64,000 nt of DNA from Streptomyces sp. CB00455 (GCF_001905445.1 NZ_LIVQ01000004.1:315462-379461); one strand, 5' to 3'; shown: positions 50,103 through 58,647, counted from the stretch's first letter. A program made the numbers and translations. The notes: generated by a model from the letters alone, not told the origin.

Positions 50103-51315
50103 ATTCTCGTCGGTGCCACGGCCCGTCTACTTCTACCTGGCGGCCTCGTTCTTCATGGGGCTCGCCAACACCATCTTCGACGTGGTGTTCAACTTCTACC
50201 TCGCCGAGCGCGGCATCGAAGAGGGCGACGCAGGCGTGATCTACGCCATCGCCACCGGAGCCATGGCGGTCGCGGTGGTCCCGCTGCTCTTCCTGCGGCG
50301 CTACATGTCGCAGCGGGCCCTCCTCATCGGGGCGTCGGTGCTCTACACCGTGCCCTTCGCCGGTCTGCCGTTCGTGGCCTCGGTCGCCTCGGCGTCCGTC
50401 GTCCTGAGCCTGATCCTCGCCGGCATGCTGGGGCTGCTCTCGGTGGGCAACGCGATCGCCGGCGGGCAGGTGCCGCAGGCCGCCCGTACCCGCCTGTTCA
50501 GCGCGTTCTTCATCTCCTACCTGGGCGCCGGGGCCATCGGTTCCGCGCTGGTGTCGCTGGTCAGCGGCTGGCTCCACACGAGTGACCTGGAGAAGTACCG
50601 CTTCTTCCTCCTGCTGTCGTTCCTGGCCGCCTGCGTGATGCTCGTCCTGCGCATCCCGTCGGGCACCACGGCCCCGCAGACGGCCTCGGCGCTCCCGCAG
50701 GAGGACCTCCAGGTGCCGGGCGAGAAGCGCAACTTCGTCACGCTCTTCGTCGCGGCCGGCTTCCTCGGCGCGTCGATCGCGCTGTTCTTCCGGTTCGCGA
50801 ACGTCCTCTTCGCCCAGGTCTACGACATCTCGGTCAGTGACATCTCGCTCATCCTGGGCAGCGACAAGATCGTGAGCATCTTCGGGGCCATCTTCGCCCC
50901 GCTGCTGGTCCGGCGTTTCTCCCTGCGCCCGAGCGCCGCGGTCTTCGGCGTGCTGGCCGTCGTCGGCCTGCTGCTGCAGTCCCTGACCGTGCCGCTGATC
51001 GTCTTCGCCGTGCTCTACCTGCTGCGGCTGCTGTTCAACTACTGCCTGATGCCGCTGCTGGACACGGTCGCGATGTCGGGCTTCGCCCCGGCGCGCCAGA
51101 TGGTCTCGATCGGCCTGCGGCAGTCCTCGTTCTACCTGGGCGGAGCCGTCGCGGCCGCCGTCTACGGAGAGCTGCTCGACGGCGGGCACTGGCAGGCGGC
51201 CCTGTGGGTGTCGGCCGGGTGCGCGCTCATCGGGTCGCTCGCGATGACCCTGGTGCGCAGCGGCGAGCCCAGCCCCCGACCCGCCCGCGAAGAGAAGGTG
51301 CTGGAAAATGCCTGA
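50083..51315 (+). CDS. MFS transporter (probable product exporter)
   Basis: A 410-residue MFS protein with about 12 helices (YFYLAASFFMGLANTIFDVVFNFYLAERGIEEGDAGVIYAIATGAM at the N-terminus). GTG 50083 was taken; a TTG at 50065 would add six residues. It overlaps the preceding hydrolase by 20 bases and the following ATP-grasp gene by eight, so it is translated with the pathway. It probably exports the product or confers self-resistance. Confidence 0.87.
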   Translation: MSPLRSKFSSVPRPVYFYLAASFFMGLANTIFDVVFNFYLAERGIEEGDAGVIYAIATGAMAVAVVPLLFLRRYMSQRALLIGASVLYTVPFAGLPFVASVASASVVLSLILAGMLGLLSVGNAIAGGQVPQAARTRLFSAFFISYLGAGAIGSALVSLVSGWLHTSDLEKYRFFLLLSFLAACVMLVLRIPSGTTAPQTASALPQEDLQVPGEKRNFVTLFVAAGFLGASIALFFRFANVLFAQVYDISVSDISLILGSDKIVSIFGAIFAPLLVRRFSLRPSAAVFGVLAVVGLLLQSLTVPLIVFAVLYLLRLLFNYCLMPLLDTVAMSGFAPARQMVSIGLRQSSFYLGGAVAAAVYGELLDGGHWQAALWVSAGCALIGSLAMTLVRSGEPSPRPAREEKVLENA

Positions 51316-52696
51316 CCTCGACATCCGCGAAGACGCAGCCGCAGCGGCAGAGGCGGCCGTGGGAGCGGCCGTCACGGGAGCGGCCGTCACGGGAGCAGCC
51401 GCGGCGGGAGCCGCCGCCGTAGGGGCAGCCGCCGCGCCGGGCTCCGTGACCGGCCCCCTGGTGGTGGTGGACCCGTACTCCAGCGGGGCGGTCCTGGCCC
51501 GCCGCGCGAAGGAGCTGTACGGCATGGATGCCATCGCCGTGCTCACCCCGGGCACCCTGCCCGCCGCCCTCGTCGCGTCGTACCCGGCCGGCGACTTCGC
51601 CGCCGAGGTGCGCTTCTCGGACACCGGGCAGACGGCCCGGGCCGTCGAGGAACTGTGCGGCGGCCGGCCGGACTTCGTCATCTGCGGGTCGGAGCCGGGC
51701 GTGGAGGCCTTCGACGCGCTGGCCGCCCACTGGGGGCTGCGCCCGAACTCCGGGCCCTCCGAGGCCCGCCGCGACAAGTTCCTGATGCAGGGCCGCCTGC
51801 GCGACGCGGGCGTGCCCTACATCCCGCACCACATGGCGTCCGACACCGGGTCCCTCGTCGAGTGGTGTGCCGGCAGCGGCCTGGCCGAGTACGTCGTGAA
51901 GCCGGTTCGGTCCTTCGCGACCGACGGGGTGTACTTCTGCTCGGACCTCGACGAGGTGCGCGCCGCCTGCGACCGGCTGTTCGGGAGCAGGGACCTCTCC
52001 GGCCAGGTCATCACCGAGCTCCTGGTGCAGGAGCGGCTGGTGGGCCCGGAATTCGTGGTCGACTCGGTGTCCCTCGACGGCACGCCGTTCGTCGTCAACA
52101 TGTTCCGCTACACCAAGGAGACGATCGACGGCAATCCGGTCTACCGGGCGATGTCGTCGGTGGAGGTCGGGGAGCACCCCGACATCGTGGCCTACGTGGA
52201 GCGGGCGCTCGCGGCCCTGGGCATCGACAACGGCCCCGCCCACAGCGAGCTCATCCTCACCGCGGACGGCCCGGTCCTCATCGAGACGGGCGCCCGGATG
52301 CACGGGGGGCTCGGCCCGAAGCTGGTCGAGGCGGCGTCCTCGCACTCCCTGATCGACCTGACCCTGGCCTCCCGGGTCGCGCCGCAGGACTTCCGGCACC
52401 GCACCCGGTCCATGCCGTCCCTGCGCCGGGGCATCGTCGAGTGCTTCCTGTCCGCGCCGGTGGCGGGCCTGGTCGCGGCGAACCGCGTGCGCGAGACCTG
52501 CGGGGGCCTCGACAGCTACCTCTTCGACACCTGCGAGCAGGCGCCCGGAGACCGGATCGAGAAGACCACCGACCTGATCACGTCGTACGGCCGGGTGGTC
52601 CTGGCCAACGCGAACCCCGAGGCGCTCGTACGCGACGTGCGGCACGTCCTGGACCTGGACCGCCGAGGCGCTCTGATGGAGATCCTCCCGGCGTAG
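51308..52696 (+). CDS. ATP-grasp ligase
   Basis: A 462-residue ATP-grasp enzyme: LVVVDPYSSGAVLARRAKELYG pre-ATP-grasp domain, RRDKFLMQGRLRDAGVPYIPHH, YVVKPVRSFATDGVYF (ATP-binding lysine), GPEFVVDSVSLDGTPFVVNMFRY, and GPAHSELILTADGPVLIETGARMHGG with the Mg-binding Glu and the Arg. This is the CarB-like/L-amino acid ligase type that joins a carboxylate to an amine. Residues 9-45 are an Ala/Val/Gly/Thr-rich extension not expected in the family. It is the last gene of the operon and is followed by a strong terminator. Confidence 0.88.
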   Translation: MPDLDIREDAAAAAEAAVGAAVTGAAVTGAAAAGAAAVGAAAAPGSVTGPLVVVDPYSSGAVLARRAKELYGMDAIAVLTPGTLPAALVASYPAGDFAAEVRFSDTGQTARAVEELCGGRPDFVICGSEPGVEAFDALAAHWGLRPNSGPSEARRDKFLMQGRLRDAGVPYIPHHMASDTGSLVEWCAGSGLAEYVVKPVRSFATDGVYFCSDLDEVRAACDRLFGSRDLSGQVITELLVQERLVGPEFVVDSVSLDGTPFVVNMFRYTKETIDGNPVYRAMSSVEVGEHPDIVAYVERALAALGIDNGPAHSELILTADGPVLIETGARMHGGLGPKLVEAASSHSLIDLTLASRVAPQDFRHRTRSMPSLRRGIVECFLSAPVAGLVAANRVRETCGGLDSYLFDTCEQAPGDRIEKTTDLITSYGRVVLANANPEALVRDVRHVLDLDRRGALMEILPA

Positions 52697-52721
52697 CCAC
52701 CCCCCGCCCGCGCCGGGTAAG

Positions 52722-52758
52722 GCAGGCAGGCCCAGGTCACCGACCTGGGCCTGCCTGC
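52722..52758 (+). terminator. Cluster-ending terminator
   Basis: A perfect 17-base-pair stem with a three-base loop lies 26 bases after the ATP-grasp stop. It marks the right boundary of the operon. Confidence 0.88.
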
Positions 52759-52836
52759 ATTCGTGCACATGCGCCCGAGTACCCGGGCGGACCACGGGCG
52801 GGGGCCGCGCCCGCAGGAGCCGGGCGGGTCGGGAGC

Positions 52837-53331
52837 CTAGGCGGGCCGGGCGCGCTGGGCCGGCTCGGCGGGCCGGGCGGGCTCGGCCTGCGGTGCCTGC
52901 CGTTTCCTGACCGGTCTGGTCACCTGCTTCGCGACGCACGACGGCAGTCCCGCCGCGGCGTCCGCCGCCTGGCGCCGGTAGACGCTGGGCGCCATGCCGA
53001 CCAGCTCGGTGAAGCGCGTGCTGAAGGTGCCCAGGGACGAGCAGCCGACCGCGAAACAGACCTCGGTGACGCCGAGGTCGCCCCGGCGCAGCAGCGCCAT
53101 CGCGCGCTCGATGCGCCGCGTCATCAGGTACGAGTACGGGGACTCGCCGTAGGCCTGCCGGAACTGTCGGCTGAGGTGGCCGGCCGACATGTTCGCGCCC
53201 CGGGCGAGCGCCTCGACGTCCAGCGGCTGCTCGTACTCCCGGTCGATGCGATCGCGGACACGGCGCAGCCGCGCGAGATCACTCAGTCGCTGCGCCGCGG
53301 TCAGTGCGCTCATCCAGGCAGGATGACACAT
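52837..53331 (-). CDS. AraC family regulator (short)
   Basis: A 164-residue protein that consists essentially of an AraC-type double helix-turn-helix (RLRRVRDRIDREYEQPLDVEALARGANMSAGHLSRQFRQAYGESPYSYLMTRRIERAMALLRRGDLGVTEVCFAVGCSSLGTFSTRFTELVGMAPSVYRR split over residues 23-120), with a basic Pro/Ala-rich tail and no effector domain. ATG 53331 has an AGAGGGG Shine-Dalgarno. It follows the VOC gene on the same strand, a common pairing in actinobacteria, and probably controls it. Confidence 0.87.
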   Translation of the reverse strand: MCHPAWMSALTAAQRLSDLARLRRVRDRIDREYEQPLDVEALARGANMSAGHLSRQFRQAYGESPYSYLMTRRIERAMALLRRGDLGVTEVCFAVGCSSLGTFSTRFTELVGMAPSVYRRQAADAAAGLPSCVAKQVTRPVRKRQAPQAEPARPAEPAQRARPA

Positions 53332-53390
53332 GGCAGAACCCCTCTCCTGGACGCCGGGAGCCGCCGGCCGCCGCCTCCCGGCCCGTCGTG

Positions 53391-53801
53391 TCAGCGCGTC
53401 TGCTGGATGCGGATCAGGTTCCCGGCCGGATCGCGGAAGGCGCAGTCGCGGACACCGTACGGCTGCTCGGTCGGCTCCTGGACCACCTCGGCGTCCGTGG
53501 CCTGCAGCTTCTCGAAGGTGCCGTCGAGGTCCGGGGTGGCCAGCAGGATCCACCCGTAGGTGCCCTTGGCCATCATCTCGACGATGGTGCGGCGCTCCTC
53601 CTCGGTGATCCCCGGGTCGGCGGCCGGCGGCGCGAGCAGGATGGACGTGCCGGGCTGCCCGGCGGGACCGACCGTGATCCAGCGCATCGGGCCCTGCCCG
53701 ACGTCACTGCGGACCTCGAAGCCGAGGACGTCGCGGTAGAAGGCGACAGCGGCGTCGGGGTCGTCGTGGGGGAGCACGGTGGTGTGAATGGTGAGGTCCA
53801 T
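53391..53801 (-). CDS. VOC superfamily (glyoxalase-like) protein
   Basis: A 136-residue VOC-fold protein with two beta-alpha-beta-beta-beta units: TTVLPHDDPDAAVAFYRDVLGFEV and LATPDLDGTFEKLQATDAEVVQEPTEQPYGVRDCAFRDPAGNLIRI. Members include glyoxalase I, dioxygenases and antibiotic-binding proteins. Without a diagnostic full metal set the role cannot be fixed; bleomycin-resistance-like or glyoxalase-like function is possible. It is upstream of the AraC gene and divergent from the ECF41-linked oxidoreductase. Confidence 0.87.
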   Translation of the reverse strand: MDLTIHTTVLPHDDPDAAVAFYRDVLGFEVRSDVGQGPMRWITVGPAGQPGTSILLAPPAADPGITEEERRTIVEMMAKGTYGWILLATPDLDGTFEKLQATDAEVVQEPTEQPYGVRDCAFRDPAGNLIRIQQTR

Positions 53802-53911
53802 GCCGCCACGTTAACGGCGCCCCGGCGCCGCCCGCTTCTCGAATCCTGACGTGTCCGCCCGGCCTCCCCCGGCTCGCCTCGGCCCGCCTCGGAGTGATCC
53901 GGCTCACACGG

Positions 53912-53938
53912 TGTCACAGGGGGCGGCCGTGCGGTGTC
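53912..53938 (+). promoter_or_regulatory. ECF41-type promoter
   Basis: TGTCACA (53912-53918), 16 bases, then TGTC (53935-53938) match the ECF41 consensus TGTCACA-N16-CGTC at all but one position. The ATG of the oxidoreductase is 35 bases downstream. Confidence 0.75.
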
Positions 53939-53972
53939 TCGTGTCCGAACCCCTCGGAGCGGAGGAAACACC

Positions 53973-55208
53973 ATGGCGAAGAACACCGAAGTGGTCGTGA
54001 TCGGCGGCGGATACGCCGGTGTCATGGCGGCCAATCGCCTGACGCGGCGCGACGGCGTGTCCGTGACGCTGGTCAACCCGCGGCCCTGTTTCGTCCACCG
54101 GATCCGGCTGCACCAGCTGGTGGGCGGGACCGGCGGCGCGGTCGTCGACTACCGCGAGGTCCTGGGCGAGGGCGTCCGGCTGGTGGTCGACACGGTGACC
54201 CGGATCGACGCGGCCGGGCGCAGGCTGGCGCTGGCGTCCGGCGGTGCGGTCGGCTACGACTACCTGATCTACGCGGCGGGCAGCGCCAGCGCCGTCCCGC
54301 GGGTGCCGGGAGCGGCCGAGTTCGCCCACCCCCTCGCGAGCCTGGAGGACGCGCAGCGGTTGCGGCCGGTCCTGGAGGCGGCTCCCGCGACGGCCGCGGT
54401 GACGGTCGTCGGTGCCGGTCCGACCGGCATCGAGACCGCCGCCGAGCTGGCGCAGACGGGCCGCGCCGTGACCCTGGTCTGCGGCGGGACGCTAGGCCCC
54501 TACCTGCACCCCCGGGGCCGCCGCTCGGTGGCCGGGCGGCTTGCCGGGCTCGGTGTGCGTGTGCTCGACGGCCCCGGCACGAAGGTGACGGCCGTGACCC
54601 GCGATGCCGTCCGGCTCGGCGACGGCCGCGCGCCGGCGAGCGAGGTGACCGTCTGGACGGCCGGATTCGGTGTGCCGGACCTGGCGGCGCGCAGCGGGCT
54701 GAGCACCGACGCCGTGGGCCGCCTGCTCACGGACGAGACGCTGACCAGCGTGGACGACGTACGCATCGTCGCGGCCGGGGACTCGGCGGCGCCATCGGAC
54801 CTGCCGTTGCGGATGAGCTGTCAGGCGGCGATGCCGCTGGGCGCGCGCGCCGCCGACACGGTGCTCAGCCGGATCGCGGGCGAGCGGCCCTCGCCGCTCA
54901 GGTCGGTGTTCGGCGCCCAGTGCATCAGCCTGGGCCGGAGCGACGGCATCTTCCAGTTCGCCAACCGGTCCGACGTCGCGGTCTGGTTCACCATCGACGG
55001 CCGGCCGGGCGCGAAGCTCAAGGAGATCGTGTGCAAGGGCGTCCTCGGGCACCTGGCCGGCGAGGCGGCCACGCCCGGTTCGTACGCCCTGCACCGCATC
55101 CCGGGAGGTGTGAAGCGCCGGCAGCTGCTGCTGGAGGCCGGACGCCGCGCGGCGCCGGCCGCGGCCGCGCCGGGGCGTGGCGGGCACGCACCGGAGGGCG
55201 GGTCGTGA
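53973..55208 (+). CDS. FAD-dependent oxidoreductase (NDH-2/AIF-like), ECF41 target
   Basis: A 411-residue pyridine nucleotide-disulfide-type flavoprotein. The FAD site is VVVIGGGYAGVMAANRL and the NAD(P) site VTVVGAGPTGIETAAELA; VRIVAAGDSAAP is the second FAD motif. It resembles type II NADH dehydrogenase and AIF-like enzymes, with the C-terminal part ending in a disordered tail. ATG 53973 has a CGGAGG Shine-Dalgarno. It precedes an ECF41 sigma gene and carries the matching promoter, which fits the known association of ECF41 with oxidoreductases. Confidence 0.9.
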   Translation: MAKNTEVVVIGGGYAGVMAANRLTRRDGVSVTLVNPRPCFVHRIRLHQLVGGTGGAVVDYREVLGEGVRLVVDTVTRIDAAGRRLALASGGAVGYDYLIYAAGSASAVPRVPGAAEFAHPLASLEDAQRLRPVLEAAPATAAVTVVGAGPTGIETAAELAQTGRAVTLVCGGTLGPYLHPRGRRSVAGRLAGLGVRVLDGPGTKVTAVTRDAVRLGDGRAPASEVTVWTAGFGVPDLAARSGLSTDAVGRLLTDETLTSVDDVRIVAAGDSAAPSDLPLRMSCQAAMPLGARAADTVLSRIAGERPSPLRSVFGAQCISLGRSDGIFQFANRSDVAVWFTIDGRPGAKLKEIVCKGVLGHLAGEAATPGSYALHRIPGGVKRRQLLLEAGRRAAPAAAAPGRGGHAPEGGS

Positions 55209-55299
55209 TCGAACCACTGTCGACGCCGAGGGGACTTGCCGTGTATGCACGTTCGAAGGCCGGCGACCGGAGCCGGCCGCGACCCGAAGGAGCCGGTGG

Positions 55300-56199
55300 A
55301 TGAGCGCCGACCGCGCCACCGATCCGGCGACCGAGATCTTCGTCGCCCACCGCAATCTGCTCTTCACCGTCGCCTACGAGATGCTCGGCTCGGCGGCCGA
55401 CGCCGAGGACGTCCTGCAGGAGACCTGGCTGCGCTGGATCGAGGTCGACCTCGGGCAGGTCGCCGACCGGCGCGCCTACCTGGTCCGGATCACGACCCGG
55501 CAATCGCTCAACCGGCTGCGGACCATGACGCGCCGCAAGGAGGCGTACGTCGGCCCCTGGCTGCCCGAGCCGCTGCTCACCGCGCCGGACGTCGCCCAGG
55601 ACGTCGAGCTCGCCGAGAGCGTGTCGATGGCGGTCATGCTCGTCCTGGAGACGCTGTCGCCCACCGAGCGTGCCGTCTTCGTCCTGCGCGAGGTCTTCGA
55701 CGTGGGCTATGACGAGATCGCGGCCGCCGTGGACAAGAGTCCGGCGGCCGTCCGCCAGATCGCGCACCGGGCCCGCCGGCACGTCGATGCCCGCCGCCCC
55801 CGCGAGGTGGTGTCCGCGAGCGAGAGCCGGGCGGCGGTGGAGTCGTTCCGGCGCGCGCTCGACAGCGGCGACCTCCAGGGCCTCCTCGACGTGCTCGCCC
55901 CCGAGGTCGTCCTGGTCAGCGACGGCGGCGGCATCAGGCACGCGGCTCCGCGACCGATCACCGGCGCCCGGAAGGTGGCCCGCTTCATGATCGGCGGCCT
56001 CGCCAAGAACCAACTGCCCCTCACCCTCGGCCCCACCGTGGTCAACGGCAACCCGGCACTCGTCGTCCACCTGGACGGCGAGATCGACGGCGTCATGGCG
56101 GTCCGCGTCGAGGACGCCCGCATCACGGGCCTCTACTACGTCCGCAACCCGGAAAAACTCACCCGCGTCGCCTCACAGACCCCCCTCACCCTGCACTGA
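55300..56199 (+). CDS. ECF41 family sigma factor
   Basis: The 299-residue protein has an ECF sigma region 2 (HRNLLFTVAYEMLGSAADAEDVLQETWLRWIE), region 4 (LSPTERAVFVLREVFDVGYDEIAAAVDKSPAAVRQIAHRARRHV) and a fused SnoaL-like C-terminal domain. The ECF41 hallmarks are present: WLPEPL in the linker, SDGGG in the C-terminal domain and NPEKL near the end. In ECF41 the C-terminal domain regulates activity in place of an anti-sigma factor. ATG 55300 has an AAGGAG Shine-Dalgarno. It lies 91 bases after its probable target gene. Confidence 0.93.
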   Translation: MSADRATDPATEIFVAHRNLLFTVAYEMLGSAADAEDVLQETWLRWIEVDLGQVADRRAYLVRITTRQSLNRLRTMTRRKEAYVGPWLPEPLLTAPDVAQDVELAESVSMAVMLVLETLSPTERAVFVLREVFDVGYDEIAAAVDKSPAAVRQIAHRARRHVDARRPREVVSASESRAAVESFRRALDSGDLQGLLDVLAPEVVLVSDGGGIRHAAPRPITGARKVARFMIGGLAKNQLPLTLGPTVVNGNPALVVHLDGEIDGVMAVRVEDARITGLYYVRNPEKLTRVASQTPLTLH

Positions 56200-56206
56200 T
56201 CCCCCC

Positions 56207-56270
56207 GCCCCGGCCCCGGCCCCGGCCCCGGCCTCGGGCCCGGCCCCGGCCCCGGCCCCGGCCCCGGGGG
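56207..56270. repeat. GGCCCC hexanucleotide repeat
   Basis: About nine units of GGCCCC, two of them imperfect, start eight bases after the ECF41 stop codon and run into a GC-only palindromic stretch (to about 56290). The minus strand is G-rich and could form quadruplexes. It may serve as a terminator. Confidence 0.85.
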
Positions 56271-56463
56271 CGGGCCGGGGCCGGCCCCGCGCATTCCGCC
56301 CGGCCGACGCCGCGACCGCCGGGGGCGCGCGCCGCAGGCGACGCGGAGGACGCCGCCGGGTTCGGCACGTGCGGATCGCGGAGAGCAGCGGTGCAGGAGT
56401 ACATGGCCGCGCACACCTCGAGCCGCGCCGGCCGCAGAGTTCGCGCTTCCGAAGGGCTGCCCG

Positions 56464-56812
56464 ATGGCCAACCGCAAAGGCAGACGACGGACGTTCGGAG
56501 CCACGCGGAAGTTGCCGTCCGGGCGGTTCCAGGCTCGGTATCCGGTCCTGACGACGTCATGCGGACGGCACCTGAGACCTCTGCAACCTCACGGGACGCG
56601 GACGACTGGCTCGCTGAGGAGCAGACCGAGACCCATAACGGGGACTGGCACGACCCGGACGCTGGGGCGGTCAACCTCGTTGCGTGCGCGCTCCAGTGGG
56701 TTAAGGAACGGGGCTCCCCGCCACGACTGATGAGCTGTACCGGCGCCCTCTTCGGCTGCATCTGCTGTCGGTCTCGCCACACTTGGCCGCGGTGTCAGTC
56801 AACGGGTCGTAG
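56464..56812 (+). pseudogene. Broken tyrosine-recombinase integrase (N-terminal remnant)
   Basis: Three reading frames together spell the N-terminus of an actinomycete phage/ICE integrase. Frame 1 gives MANRKGRRRTFGATRKLP then SGRFQARYP (from 56464). Frame 2 gives DDVMRTAPETSATSRDADDW and ETHNGDWHDPDAGAVN, ALQWVKERGSPP. Frame 3 gives TTDELYRRPLRLHLLSVSPH (from 56723). At least two frameshifts separate these parts, and the catalytic domain with the Arg-His-Arg-Tyr residues is missing. The last 18 bases overlap the end of the ABC permease gene, so the right boundary is approximate. This is a scar of an integrated mobile element. Confidence 0.75.
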
Positions 56813-57694
56813 CGCGCGCTCGGAACGCAGTGCCGCCCAGGCGGCCACGGCGGCCAGGGCCGCACCCCCGGCGAGGGCGAGGCCGCCGGTCAGGGGGGCA
56901 GGGTCGGACGGGGCCTGATTCCAGAGGTAGAGCTGGTATTGGGCCTCGGCGGGCAGGTTCAGCAGATCGGCGATCCAGCGGTGCGGCAGGAACGGCGCCG
57001 CCGGAAGCAGTACGAGTGGCGCGGTCACCAGCAGGGGACCGATGCCGAGCGCGAGGGTCCCTATGACGCTGCGCAGCAGGGCCGCCGCGAGGGCGGCCAG
57101 GGAGATGAAGAGGAGTTGGACGAGTAGGGCGGCGGCGATCGCGCCTGCGGCCTGGCCCCAGGTCGCGAACTCGACGGGCAGGGGAGGTGACGTGTGGACG
57201 GCCCCGTCGGCGAACCCGGAGGGCACTGCGCGGGGCCGCACCGGCCACAGCCGGGCGTATGCCGAGGTGCCCAGCCACAGCAGCACGCCGGTGGCGATCT
57301 GGCTGGCGAGTGACAGGGCGAGTGCGGCGCCGACCTTCCGGGCCCACAGCACGCCGACCCGGTTCTCGAACAGGCGCAGGGCGCTCCAGGTGCCGCCTTC
57401 CAGGGTCTGGCCGAGCCCCGTGGCGACGACCACACCCGTGAGGACGAGACCCAGCAGGGTCGCGAACTGCCATGCCGCCGCTCGCAGCGCCGACGGGAGC
57501 GAGGTAAGTGCCGACACCGAGGGGTCGAGCACCCCGTACGGGGCTCCCGCCATCCAGAGCCGGCCGACGAGCGCCAGGGCCAGCAGCATCACGGCCGCGG
57601 TCGCTCCCCATACGGGAGCGGTCCACAGGGCTCGCAGCTCGCCGGCCCAGGCGGTCCCCTCCCCGCGCGCGGGCCGCCGTCGGGTACCGGCCAT
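56795..57694 (-). CDS. ABC-2-type transporter permease 2
   Basis: A 299-residue membrane protein with six hydrophobic segments (VWGATAAVMLLALALVGRLW, FATLLGLVLTGVVVATGLG, KVGAALALSLASQIATGVLLWLG, AAGAIAAALLVQLLFISLAALAAALL, ALGIGPLLVTAPLVLLP, LAGGAALAAVAAW). It is an ABC-2-type permease. ATG 57694 overlaps the stop of the other permease (ATGA), so the subunits are made together. Its last bases overlap the integrase remnant on the other strand. Confidence 0.8.
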   Translation of the reverse strand: MAGTRRRPARGEGTAWAGELRALWTAPVWGATAAVMLLALALVGRLWMAGAPYGVLDPSVSALTSLPSALRAAAWQFATLLGLVLTGVVVATGLGQTLEGGTWSALRLFENRVGVLWARKVGAALALSLASQIATGVLLWLGTSAYARLWPVRPRAVPSGFADGAVHTSPPLPVEFATWGQAAGAIAAALLVQLLFISLAALAAALLRSVIGTLALGIGPLLVTAPLVLLPAAPFLPHRWIADLLNLPAEAQYQLYLWNQAPSDPAPLTGGLALAGGAALAAVAAWAALRSERALRPVD

Positions 57695-58647
57695 CAGGCG
57701 CGGTCCCGGGTCCGGTTGATGCGGTCCAGCCCGAGCCAGAGCAGGCCGATGAGGGCCAGGGTCGGCAGGACGCGGAGCAGGACGGGGGCCGTGGAGGGGT
57801 CGGTGGAGATCCAGAAGTGGTCCCAGACTCCGTCCACCGCACCGAAGCCGACGAGGTCGGCCAGTGCGCCGCCGGGGAGCCAGGCGCCCAGCCCCGGGGC
57901 GGCGGAGGTGCGGACCACCAGGACGAGCAGCAGCATCCCGGCGAGGAAGGTGCGCATCGGCTGGCGCAGCAGTGCGCCGAGGGCGACCGCGACGGCTGCG
58001 GCCCCGGCCAGCACGGCTGCACCGGCCAGTACGCCGAGTGCGGTGTCGGCGAGGACGGTGCCGAGGGCGCCGGGCGAAGGCAGCGTGTAGGCGTTGCGGC
58101 CGTAGAGCATGCCGAACGCGGCTGTGATGGCGGCCGACACGCACAGCAGTACCAAACTCCACGCCCAGACGGCCAGGGCTTTGGCGGCGAGCAGCCTGCT
58201 GAGGCGGGATTCGTAGAGGAGGAGCGGCACGATGCTGCCCCGGCTCCACTCGCCGGCGACGGAGAAGGCCGCCAGCATGACGAGGAGCGCGAGCCCGGGA
58301 ACGGACGTCAGCAGGCGTACGGTCCACAGCAGCGAGCCCACCGGGTGCTGGGCGTGCGCGGCACGGACTCCTTCGGCGGTGAACCTCTCCTTGATCCGCT
58401 CCAGCCCGACGGCCTGCAGGGGCACTTCCGCCAGGCACTTGGCCTTCTGCTCCGGGGTGTTCTGCGCGGAATCACACGATCGGGGGAGGTAGTCGAGGTT
58501 GGCCTGCACCTGCGTGATGTTGTACGAGGCCATGTTCTGGCTCACCCAGGCGCAGTAGAGGGAGCCGAAGACGAACAGCACGGCGAGGGTGAGGGCGAGC
58601 GGGTGCCGCAGCAGCCGCCGGGTCTCTGCCCGGACGAGGCGGTTCAC
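57694..58647 (-). CDS. ABC-2-type transporter permease 1
   Basis: A 317-residue ABC-2-type permease: an N-terminal helix (LALTLAVLFVFGSLYCAWVS), a large extracytoplasmic loop with one Cys pair (SCDSAQNTPEQKAKCLAE), then five helices after WTVRLLTSVPGLALLVMLAAF. The segment FSVAGEWSRGSIVPLLLYESRLSRLLAAKALA is the typical ABC-2 coupling region. GTG 58647 overlaps the ATPase stop. It forms an exporter with the other permease and the ATPase. Confidence 0.85.
   Translation of the reverse strand: MNRLVRAETRRLLRHPLALTLAVLFVFGSLYCAWVSQNMASYNITQVQANLDYLPRSCDSAQNTPEQKAKCLAEVPLQAVGLERIKERFTAEGVRAAHAQHPVGSLLWTVRLLTSVPGLALLVMLAAFSVAGEWSRGSIVPLLLYESRLSRLLAAKALAVWAWSLVLLCVSAAITAAFGMLYGRNAYTLPSPGALGTVLADTALGVLAGAAVLAGAAAVAVALGALLRQPMRTFLAGMLLLVLVVRTSAAPGLGAWLPGGALADLVGFGAVDGVWDHFWISTDPSTAPVLLRVLPTLALIGLLWLGLDRINRTRDRA

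Noticed and set aside
56400..56480. Left attachment repeat of tRNA-Gly near the integrase scar
   Set aside because: I looked for a copy of the tRNA-Gly 3' end around 56.2-56.5 kb and found none by eye. The link between scar and tRNA is therefore only positional.
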